A stretch of DNA of 18,927 bases, taken from NCBI GenBank assembly GCA_947631675.1, contig CANRMG010000017.1, positions 1-18,927 on the forward strand, in the 5' to 3' direction. Made by a program: the position numbers and the translations under genes. Below, in pieces: positions 13,416-18,927 of the stretch (position 1 is the first letter of the stretch; each line of letters opens with the position of its first letter). The DNA is from an uncultured Oscillospiraceae bacterium (GTDB lineage: Bacteria > Bacillota_A > Clostridia > Oscillospirales > Oscillospiraceae). The notes beneath the pieces were generated by a model. It was not told the origin of the DNA, did no database searches, and was given only the letters and a program-made list of their open reading frames with translations.

Positions 13416-14258
13416 ATGAGACAGAAACGGATCATGACCATACAGGACCTGTCCTGCTTCGGCAAGTGCTCGCTGACGGTGGCTCACCCCATCATGTCCG
13501 CCATGGGGCTGGAGGTGTGCCCCATCCCCACGGCCATTTTGTCCACCCACACAGCGGGGTTCACTAACTGGACCTTCCGGGACCTGGCGGAGGACCTGCC
13601 CGCCATCGCGGCCCACTGGAAGAGCCAGAACCTGGATTTTGACGGCGTGAGCACCGGGTATCTGGGAAGCTCGGCGATGATCGACATGGTGGCTGACTAC
13701 TTCCGGCTGTTCCCGGGGATGGTGAAGATCGTGGACCCGGTGTTCGCCGATAACGGGAAGCTGTATCCGGCCTTCGACCTGGCCTATGCCAAGGCCATGA
13801 CAGCGCTGTGCGCCATGGCGGACGTGATCGTGCCCAACCTGACGGAGGCAGCGTTCATGCTGGGGGAGGAGTACGTGTCCTCCGGCTACGACGAGGCGTA
13901 TATCCACGGCCTTCTGCGCCGGCTGGCGGCACTGGGCTGCCGGGTGGCGGTGGTCACGGGCGTGAACTATGACGGAGCCCACCAGGGCGCGGTGGCCTAC
14001 GACCGGGAGCAGGACCGGTTCTTCCAGTACTTCCGGGAGAACATCGACGTGTCCTTCCACGGCACCGGGGACGTGTTCACCTCGGCCCTGGCCGGGGCGG
14101 TGGTGCTGGGAAAGCCCATGGAGAAGGCCCTGAAGATCGCGGTGGACTACACCGTGGAATGCATAAAGACCACCATGCCGGACATAAAGGACCACTGGTA
14201 CGGCGTAAAATTTGAAGCCTGCCTGCCGGGCCTCATCCAGGCCGTGAACGAGCAATAA
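13416..14258 (+). CDS. pdxK: Pyridoxal/pyridoxamine kinase (PdxK/PdxY family)
   Basis: A 280-residue ribokinase-superfamily enzyme that phosphorylates B6 vitamers to salvage pyridoxal phosphate. It starts with the family element TIQDLSCFGKCSLTVA and continues with PTAILSTHTAGF, a vitamer-binding region. It has IVDPVFADNGKLY, a PNLTEAAFMLG segment, and the anion-hole motif GTGDVFTSALAG with G216-T217-G218 and catalytic D219. Length fits. Three in-frame ATGs are available at 13392, 13410 and 13416; the last has AAGGAGG (13402-13408) at 7-base spacing and is preferred. The gene stands alone between two terminators. Specificity for pyridoxal or pyridoxamine cannot be told. Confidence 0.9.
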   Translation: MRQKRIMTIQDLSCFGKCSLTVAHPIMSAMGLEVCPIPTAILSTHTAGFTNWTFRDLAEDLPAIAAHWKSQNLDFDGVSTGYLGSSAMIDMVADYFRLFPGMVKIVDPVFADNGKLYPAFDLAYAKAMTALCAMADVIVPNLTEAAFMLGEEYVSSGYDEAYIHGLLRRLAALGCRVAVVTGVNYDGAHQGAVAYDREQDRFFQYFRENIDVSFHGTGDVFTSALAGAVVLGKPMEKALKIAVDYTVECIKTTMPDIKDHWYGVKFEACLPGLIQAVNEQ

Positions 14259-14260
14259 AG

Positions 14261-14300
14261 AAAAAATACGCCCTTTCCGTTGGGAAAGGGCGTATTTTTT
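14261..14300. terminator. bidirectional terminator between pyridoxal kinase and phosphoesterase genes
   Basis: An 18-bp perfect inverted repeat (14261-14278 with 14283-14300), loop GTTG, with A6 on one side and T6 on the other. It serves both convergent genes. Confidence 0.95.
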
Positions 14301-14302
14301 TG

Positions 14303-14893
14303 TCAGAACTCGATGATGCACCGCTCGAAAGCGTTGATGACCAGCGTGTCCCCATGCTGGGTCTTTTGGGGGATGTTGTAGCCGTAGGTGCGGTGGATGT
14401 GGCCGTGGATAAAGTATCTCGGTTTATATTTTTCCAGAAGGTCGTTGAAGCAGGCAAAGCCCCGGTGGGAGAGGGTGTCGAAGTCGTTCAGGCCCCGGGC
14501 GGGGGCATGGGTCAGCAGGATGTCGAAGCCCCCGTGGTGCTTTATCTTCAGCCACAGCCGGCGGATGCGCCGGCGCATCTGCCGCTCGGTATACATGCTT
14601 CCGCCCGGCCGGTAGCGGTAGGAGCCGCCCAGGCCCAGGATGCGCACGCCCTCATAGACCACCAGGTCGCCGTCGGCGCAGACGCAGCCCTCCGGCGGGT
14701 CCTTTATGTACTCGTCGTCATGGTTGCCCCGGACGTAGATCACCGGGCAGCGGGCCATGGTCACGAGAAATTCGAGATAGGCCCGCCGCAGGTCCCCGCA
14801 GGCCAGGATCAGGTCGAACCCGTCCAGGCAGCCGGGGGCGTAGTGCTCGTAATAGGCGGGACAGGGCACGTCGGACACGGCCAGGATCTTCAT
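14303..14893 (-). CDS. Calcineurin-like metallophosphoesterase
   Basis: A 196-residue cytoplasmic two-metal phosphoesterase. Metal-site motifs are D8 in AVSDV, GD34L, GN57H58D, T-H129 and GHIH (H165, H167). The first motif normally reads D-x-H, but here position 10 is proline (SDVPCP), so one metal ligand is missing or supplied elsewhere. The fold otherwise looks complete. Substrates of such proteins range from nucleotides and cyclic nucleotides to protein phosphates; none can be chosen. Its ATG overlaps the stop of the ParB-like/BMP gene upstream (ATGA), so the two are translationally coupled and probably act together. A shared terminator lies right after the stop. Confidence 0.88.
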   Translation of the reverse strand: MKILAVSDVPCPAYYEHYAPGCLDGFDLILACGDLRRAYLEFLVTMARCPVIYVRGNHDDEYIKDPPEGCVCADGDLVVYEGVRILGLGGSYRYRPGGSMYTERQMRRRIRRLWLKIKHHGGFDILLTHAPARGLNDFDTLSHRGFACFNDLLEKYKPRYFIHGHIHRTYGYNIPQKTQHGDTLVINAFERCIIEF

Positions 14894-16818
14894 GCCTCCG
14901 CCTTTCCCGGGGACATTATCCCGGCGATGCCCACGGTGGCCTTGCCCACGTCGGTCAGGTCCTCATAGGCGGGGATGCTGCCCCGCACGTTCTCGTTGAG
15001 CCAGGTCATATCGATGATCTGCTCCGTGGTGAGAGCGCCGTCCCGGGCCAGGATCATGGCGCCGCGCTGGTCGTAGAGGGGCCCCCGGAAGGGGTCGCAC
15101 AGCCCCGCCCGCAGGGCCCGCTCCAAAAGCCCTGCCAGCTTTCTCGTGGCGGCGGGCAGCTTGTCGGAGTAGTGCATCTCCACCACCCCTGCGCTCATGC
15201 CCCAGTAGTAGTTGAGGGCCTTGGGGCTGGCGGCGGCCTCTGCCTGGAAGCTCTTGTCCTGGATGCGCCGGAGGATGGCCTCGTAGTACACGCCCCACTG
15301 CCATACCGGCATGGCCAGAGGCGTCTGGCCGGCGTCGGTGACCAGGGACAGGCCGAAGGGGGTGTGGCCCATGTCGGCGAGCCTGGCCAAGTCCTGGGAG
15401 GAGATGAGGCGGATGCCCCGGTCCGTCAGGCGCTTGGTGGCGGCCTCCACGCCGCCCACACCGGACCACTCCAGCCAGACCTTTGTCCGGGGGTTGGCGC
15501 TGAGGGCACCCAGGGCGAAGGCGTTGATGCCGGCCACCTGGCCGTAAATGGGGTAGTCGCATATATAGCCCAGGTCGTCCTCGCCGGCCAGGGTGCCGGC
15601 GACGGCCCCGGCGATGAATTTGGCCTCGTACATCCGGGCGTAGTAGGTGCGGATGTAGCGGTGGGACTGGTGGAGGGAGCAGTTGAGGATGGCGGTCTTG
15701 GGGTGGTCCACCGCCGCCCGGAGGCTGGCGGGCATGAGCCGGGGGGAGGTGGTGAACACCACCGACGCGCCGTCGGCGATGGCCTGCTCGATGATCTCCC
15801 GGGGGTCAGAATCCAGGGCGTTGAAATAGGCCGCCGTCTCGATCTGGCCGCCGAATACCCGCTGCACGTGCTCCCGGCCCCGCTCGTGGCCGTAGGTCCA
15901 GCCGGAGAGGGCGGGGTTCTTGTCGTGGATGAAGGCCACCCGCAGCTTTTTGGGCTCCGCCTTGGGCAGGACCTTGGCCAGGATGCTCTCGGGCTTTTCC
16001 GCCTCCGGGTCCAGCTTCACGTCGATGGGCTCCTGCTCCTGCAGGAGGACGATCTCCTCCCACATCTGGCCCACGGCCTTTTTCAGCTCCCCCTGGCTCA
16101 TCTGCCACAGGCTCTGATAGCCGTATACCTCCATGAACGAGAGCATGGCGTCTCCCACGGTGGAGACCAGCATATCGCCGCCGTGGGCCTCGTAGGCCTG
16201 GCGGAAGAAGCAGTAGGCCCCGTGGAACCGGGACCGGTCCTCGTCGGACCAGACCTGGCCCGCGCTCTTTCCAAGAAGCTGCTGCAATCGCACGTAGCCG
16301 CCGGGCTTGGTGAACTCGATATAGTTCACGTGGCTGGCCCGGTAGAACTCCACGAACTCGAAGTAGAGCGCTGTCTCCCGGTCGCCCCGGTCGTCGGGGA
16401 GGATGCGCAGCACATGGGCCTCCGCGGCGTCCGCGCCGAAGAATTTCAGCACGCTTACCCGCTTGTTGCCCTCCTCCACGTAGAACCGGTTCATGTACTC
16501 GTAGACCTTCAGGGGGTCCCGGATGCCCTCGGCCAGATGGGCCTGGCACAGGTGCTGCCACTTGCCGGCGAACTCCGTGTCTTGGTCCATCAGGGGCATG
16601 AAGTTGCGGGCGAAGGCGTTGGTGCGGCCGGCGGTGCGGGTGCCCACCACGAACTCCAGGGGAATGGACACCACCCCCAGATCTACGGCGCGGGAGAGCT
16701 TCTCCGTCGGCAGAAAGGCGTCCAGGGCCGGGGGATAGGGGTACTCGCCCGCCGCGGTGCAGCGGCGAAATTCCTTTTGGGCCAGCTTTTGCGCTTCGGC
16801 GTATTCGGTGGTGAGCAT
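14890..16818 (-). CDS. ParB/sulfiredoxin-like domain fused to BMP (PnrA/Med-like) ligand-binding domain
   Basis: A 642-residue protein. Residues about 48-140 resemble the ParB/sulfiredoxin nucleotide-binding fold: VVSIPLEFVVGTR, a helical part, then DPLKVYEYMNRFYVEEGNKR and VSVLKFFGA, where the EEGNKR box corresponds to the family DGNHR box. A helical stretch (about 155-285) leads to a BMP domain (about 291-600) with KLRVAFIHDKN, GWTYGHERGRE, SVVFTTSP, and YEAKFIAGAVAGTLAG, the signature of purine-nucleoside-binding PnrA/Med proteins. No signal peptide or lipobox is present, so it should be cytoplasmic, unlike transporter BMP lipoproteins. A sensing role for nucleosides is inferred. The start at 16818 is supported by AAAGGAG 9 bases upstream and a 17-bp-spaced promoter. 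The frame is open further upstream, but that part covers the promoter and a terminator. Confidence 0.78.
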   Translation of the reverse strand: MLTTEYAEAQKLAQKEFRRCTAAGEYPYPPALDAFLPTEKLSRAVDLGVVSIPLEFVVGTRTAGRTNAFARNFMPLMDQDTEFAGKWQHLCQAHLAEGIRDPLKVYEYMNRFYVEEGNKRVSVLKFFGADAAEAHVLRILPDDRGDRETALYFEFVEFYRASHVNYIEFTKPGGYVRLQQLLGKSAGQVWSDEDRSRFHGAYCFFRQAYEAHGGDMLVSTVGDAMLSFMEVYGYQSLWQMSQGELKKAVGQMWEEIVLLQEQEPIDVKLDPEAEKPESILAKVLPKAEPKKLRVAFIHDKNPALSGWTYGHERGREHVQRVFGGQIETAAYFNALDSDPREIIEQAIADGASVVFTTSPRLMPASLRAAVDHPKTAILNCSLHQSHRYIRTYYARMYEAKFIAGAVAGTLAGEDDLGYICDYPIYGQVAGINAFALGALSANPRTKVWLEWSGVGGVEAATKRLTDRGIRLISSQDLARLADMGHTPFGLSLVTDAGQTPLAMPVWQWGVYYEAILRRIQDKSFQAEAAASPKALNYYWGMSAGVVEMHYSDKLPAATRKLAGLLERALRAGLCDPFRGPLYDQRGAMILARDGALTTEQIIDMTWLNENVRGSIPAYEDLTDVGKATVGIAGIMSPGKAEA

Positions 16819-16856
16819 GGAACGCAGCTCCTTTCGCGGGGTCTTCTTGATGGCAC

Positions 16857-16885
16857 ATTGTACTCTATTTATTGCCCTGCCGCAA
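16857..16885 (-). promoter_or_regulatory. sigma-A promoter for the ParB-like/BMP and phosphoesterase genes
   Basis: On the minus strand, -35 TTGCGG (16880-16885), 17-bp spacer, -10 TACAAT (16857-16862). The leader is about 32 nt. It lies just downstream of the sigma/anti-sigma terminator, so the two units are transcribed separately. Confidence 0.7.
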
Positions 16886-16899
16886 GATGGAATATACCC

Positions 16900-16928
16900 A
16901 AAAAGCCCCCGGATACCCGGGGGCTTTT
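16900..16928 (-). terminator. terminator after the anti-sigma gene
   Basis: An 8-bp GC stem (16905-16912 with 16917-16924), loop of four. Read on the minus strand it is followed by five T; four more A-T pairs can extend the stem. Confidence 0.85.
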
Positions 16929-16943
16929 CGCGCATATAACGAA

Positions 16944-17927
16944 CTATTGCAATTTGAAAGTGACCTCCCAGGGGCCGTCTATGGGGTCCCGCAGAGTGTG
17001 GAAGAAGCCCGCCAGTTTGAAACTGCCCGCCTCCTCCGGCGTGACGTCAAAGTCATAATTGTCGTAGCGGAACTGGTTGGCCTGGTCAAAAAAGACCTCA
17101 TAGTCCGTGTCGAGCCGGGCGTCGTCCTCATCCGTCAGCCATACGAAGCCGGTGGTGTTCAACTCTGCGCTCAGCTGTTCCCGTATCTGGACCCGGAGCT
17201 TTCCGTCCACCCAGCCCAGGCCCGTGACCGCCGCGCCGGGGCATATCTCCGTGGGCTCGCCGGGGGCGAGGCAGTCCTGTTCCAGAGGGGGGCCCTGGCG
17301 GCCGTACAGGGCCTGCAGGTCTGTGTTGGAGAGCGTCTCCGGGGCCGGGTCGGCGGCGGTCAGGTCCACATTGTCTATGACCTGCTCCCATTGCTCCGAG
17401 TGGCCGCTGAACTCCCGCACCCGGAAGGTCACCTTGCCGGGCTTCAGGACGGTGCCGTCCATGGGGGCCAGCTGGACAAGGTAGGTGACGGTGCGTGTGG
17501 CCTCGTCGTAGCCCTCCTTGGTGCAGCTGCCCGCGCAGTCGAAGCCCCGGTCCACGCTGTAGCTGTCGTTCAGGTCGATGGAGCCGTCGAAGAGGTCACC
17601 GGCGAGGTCGGTCATATCGATGCGGATATAGGCGGTGTTGTTCTCGATGACGGCGCTGTCCACCGTCATGCGCACGCCGTTTTTCTCGCAGGACTCGTTC
17701 ACGGGCTTAAGCGCCTGGGCCGCGGCGGGGGAGAGGGCGTAGAGGATGGCGTGGCCCGCGTCGGTATAGGCCGCCGCCGTGGCGGCCATGGCCACGGTGA
17801 GCGCCAGTACCGCGGCCAGCACGGCTATCCACCGCACCGGGCGGCGCCGGCGGATGGGGGCCTCCGCGTCGGCGATCCAGGCGTCGGACACGTCCCCCAG
17901 GACATCCAGGATATAGTCAGCGTTCAT
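16944..17927 (-). CDS. Membrane anti-sigma factor, DUF4179-like
   Basis: A 327-residue single-pass membrane protein. The cytoplasmic N-terminus (1-31) starts MNADYILDVLGDVSDAWI and ends in a positive cluster (RRRRPVR), then one membrane helix (about 32-53), then a ~270-residue outer domain. Within the outer domain, AVIENNTAYIRIDMTDLAG (92-110) and the following beta-rich stretch fit the DUF4179 domain found in clostridial anti-sigma proteins. It overlaps the ECF sigma gene by 4 bp (ATGA), the usual arrangement in which the membrane protein binds and silences its sigma factor. The outer domain holds five cysteines (80, 131, 135, 219, 229), including a C-x3-C pair. The triggering signal is unknown. 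Confidence 0.82.
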   Translation of the reverse strand: MNADYILDVLGDVSDAWIADAEAPIRRRRPVRWIAVLAAVLALTVAMAATAAAYTDAGHAILYALSPAAAQALKPVNESCEKNGVRMTVDSAVIENNTAYIRIDMTDLAGDLFDGSIDLNDSYSVDRGFDCAGSCTKEGYDEATRTVTYLVQLAPMDGTVLKPGKVTFRVREFSGHSEQWEQVIDNVDLTAADPAPETLSNTDLQALYGRQGPPLEQDCLAPGEPTEICPGAAVTGLGWVDGKLRVQIREQLSAELNTTGFVWLTDEDDARLDTDYEVFFDQANQFRYDNYDFDVTPEEAGSFKLAGFFHTLRDPIDGPWEVTFKLQ

Positions 17928-18481
17928 AGATAACCCTCCTTTTTCAGCCGGTCCATGAGCCGGGCCCTCGTCCGGGCCAGCATGGACTTTACCTTGCTGG
18001 GGGTGAAGCCGTACCGGGCGGCGATGTCGTCGATAGTATCGAAAAACCAGTACCGGCGCAGGAATACCCGCCGCTGCTCGTTGGGCAGGTCGCCCAGAAA
18101 CCTATCCAGGGCCCGGGTCAGCTCCCTCGCTTCCACCGTCCCCGCCGGGTCGGTCCCGCCGGGGAGGATGTCGGAAAGCTCCTCCAATGCCGCCTCCGGC
18201 TGGCCGCCGCCCCGCTTTTGGGCGTCTTTTGCCCGCCAGCGCTTCATGGCCGCCCGGCGGGTGAGCTTGGCAAGATAGGTCCCCAGCCGCGCCGGCTCCT
18301 GAGGCGGGATGGAGCCCCAGGCGGCCATGTACGCATCGGACACGGCCTCATCCACGTCCCGGCCGTCGGGCAGGATATTGGCCGCCACGGCGCGGCAGTA
18401 GGGGCCGTATTTGGCCGCCGTCTCCTCCAGCGCCCGCTCCGAGCGGGCCAGGAACAGCGACACGATGGCGCTGTCATCCAT
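17924..18481 (-). CDS. ECF-type RNA polymerase sigma factor
   Basis: A 185-residue sigma-70-family protein with only regions 2 and 4, the extracytoplasmic-function type. Region 2 spans about 8-82: a YGPYCRAVAANIL helix, then DVDEAVSDAYMAAWGSIP, the promoter-melting and -10 recognition part. Region 4 spans about 120-180: LPNEQRRVFLRRYWFFDTIDDIAARYG, then FTPSKVKSMLARTRARL, a helix-turn-helix for -35 binding. The start at 18481 is chosen because AGGAGGTGA (18487-18495), a full Shine-Dalgarno, lies 5 bases upstream; the frame extends further upstream into the repeat element but without support. The anti-sigma gene follows with a 4-bp overlap. Confidence 0.93.
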   Translation of the reverse strand: MDDSAIVSLFLARSERALEETAAKYGPYCRAVAANILPDGRDVDEAVSDAYMAAWGSIPPQEPARLGTYLAKLTRRAAMKRWRAKDAQKRGGGQPEAALEELSDILPGGTDPAGTVEARELTRALDRFLGDLPNEQRRVFLRRYWFFDTIDDIAARYGFTPSKVKSMLARTRARLMDRLKKEGYL

Positions 18482-18500
18482 AGGCTTCACCTCCTGCTTA

Positions 18501-18530
18501 TATACTGCCGAAAAATCACGATTGGTTGCA
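18501..18530 (-). promoter_or_regulatory. possible ECF-type promoter of the sigma/anti-sigma operon
   Basis: On the minus strand, TGCAACC (18524-18530), 16-bp spacer, CAGTATA (18501-18507). The first box resembles ECF -35 elements with an AAC core, and no good sigma-A promoter fits in this 60-bp gap. The weak point is that initiation at normal distance would fall at the edge of the ribosome site. Confidence 0.3.
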
Positions 18531-18540
18531 AAAATTGCGC

Positions 18541-18568
18541 AAAAAAGGCCCCCTTGTGTAAAGGGGGC
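18541..18568 (-). terminator. terminator at the end of the inverted-repeat element, serving glgA
   Basis: Read on the minus strand, GCCCCCTT (18561-18568) pairs with AAGGGGGC (18548-18555) around a five-base loop. One C later comes a run of six T (18546-18541). It should stop transcripts from glgA before the sigma gene. Confidence 0.75.
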
Positions 18569-18666
18569 TGGCATGCGAAGCATGACTGAGGGATTGTCGC
18601 GTTACGGACGTTTACAACCCCTCCGCCTCGCATCGCTCGACACCTCCCCTTACACAGGGGAGGCTT
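18545..18666. repeat. MITE-like inverted-repeat element, 122 bp
   Basis: Two 53-bp arms (18545-18597 and 18614-18666) are imperfect inverted repeats, matching at 38 of 53 positions by eye, separated by 16 bp. Each arm holds its own small hairpin around a TGTGTAA core (CCCTTGTGTAAAGGG on the left, CCCCTTACACAGGGG on the right). There is no coding capacity. The pattern (a CCCCTT-TGTGTAA hairpin, then CTGAGGGATTGT and ACAACCCCTCCG) resembles a non-autonomous repeat widely scattered in gut Firmicutes. Only one copy lies in this window. Confidence 0.75.
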
Positions 18667-18679
18667 CCAATATGTATGT

Positions 18680-18927
18680 TTACAGCATGCTCAGATAGAG
18701 CTGGCCATATTCGTAGGCCCAGCTGTCGCAGGAGTAGTCCACGCCCATGGCGTTTTTAACGAGGCCCGCCATGGCCTTCTTGTCCTGATATACCCCCAGG
18801 GCCCGGCCGATGGCGTCGGCCATGTCGTAGCTGTCCATGCGGGAGAAGGAGAAGCCGGTGCCCTCGCCGGTGTACTGGTTGTAGGGCTGCACCGTGTCCC
18901 GCAGGCCGCCGGTCTCCCGGACGATGG
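18680..18927 (-). CDS. glgA: Glycogen (starch) synthase, C-terminal end (cut by window edge)
   Basis: Only the last ~82 residues are present; the gene runs off the right edge. The visible start IVRETGGLRDTVQPYNQ matches the conserved C-terminal substrate-binding motif of GT5 glycogen synthases (family pattern ETGGLxDTVxxYN). It is followed by TGFSFSRMDSYDMADAIGRAL, a usual continuation, and a short helical end. GlgA adds glucose from ADP-glucose to growing glycogen chains in the cytoplasm. It is presumably the last gene of a glg operon, because the repeat-derived terminator lies about 110 bp beyond its stop. Confidence 0.88.
   Translation of the reverse strand, partial: IVRETGGLRDTVQPYNQYTGEGTGFSFSRMDSYDMADAIGRALGVYQDKKAMAGLVKNAMGVDYSCDSWAYEYGQLYLSML

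Noticed and set aside
16819..16935. N-terminal extension of the ParB-like/BMP gene
   Set aside because: It would run through the promoter and the anti-sigma terminator, and the extra residues show no family pattern. AAAGGAG supports the start at 16818.
15172..17058. 628-codon open frame on the plus strand
   Set aside because: It lies opposite the ParB-like/BMP gene and has the His/Val/Gly/Leu-rich composition of antisense frames in GC-rich DNA. It has no recognisable domain, while the minus strand has clear motifs.
18482..18583. N-terminal extension of the sigma factor
   Set aside because: It would start inside the inverted-repeat element; a full Shine-Dalgarno marks the start at 18481.
18545..18666. 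CRISPR-like or riboswitch structure
   Set aside because: There are no regularly spaced direct repeats, and the two arms form one inverted pair with nested hairpins, which fits a MITE-like element.

Overview
The window reads as chromosome from a high-GC Firmicute, most likely a gut clostridium of the Oscillospiraceae/Ruminococcaceae type (Flavonifractor, Intestinimonas or Oscillibacter-like). The evidence is the Firmicutes core gene set (yceD-rpmF, der-plsY, rpmH-rnpA-yidD-yidC-jag), a YwlG-family gene, an ECF sigma gene paired with a DUF4179-like anti-sigma gene, strong AGGAGG ribosome sites, and near-consensus sigma-A promoters with 17-bp spacers in a GC-rich background. No prophage, CRISPR, rRNA or tRNA gene was seen. 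The genus is inferred, not shown.

Layout. 1-368 (-): start of a secreted 5'-nucleotidase-type metallophosphatase, cut by the window edge. 487-1464 (-): an RluA-family pseudouridine synthase whose promoter predicts a leaderless mRNA. It diverges from yceD-rpmF (1583-2281, +), which ends at a terminator. der-plsY (2434-4421, +) overlap by 4 bp and converge on ywlG (4469-5032, -) across a shared bidirectional terminator. The rpmH-rnpA-yidD-yidC-jag cluster (5248-8286, +) covers a ribosomal protein, the RNase P protein, membrane-protein insertion and an RNA-binding protein. It lies here without dnaA upstream or mnmE/mnmG downstream. 8345-13282 (+): an MBOAT acyltransferase and an AlgX/AlgJ-like partner (probable surface-polysaccharide O-acetylation), then an M32 carboxypeptidase and a HAD phosphatase, all closely spaced and closed by one terminator. 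13416-14258 (+): a pyridoxal/pyridoxamine kinase with repeated AAACTGGT boxes in its promoter region.

14303-16818 (-): two translationally coupled genes. The first encodes a cytoplasmic protein joining a ParB/sulfiredoxin-like N-terminal domain to a BMP (PnrA/Med-like) ligand-binding domain. The second encodes a small calcineurin-like phosphoesterase. This pair is the least explained unit here and the best candidate for an undescribed system. 16944-18481 (-): an ECF sigma factor and a membrane anti-sigma factor overlapping by 4 bp. 18545-18666: a 122-bp MITE-like inverted repeat that also forms a terminator. 18680-18927 (-): the C-terminal end of glycogen synthase.

Most of the window is ordinary housekeeping DNA. 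All gaps between genes are under 300 bp and are described through their promoters, terminators and repeats. Statements about families rest on motif recognition by eye; no database search was run.
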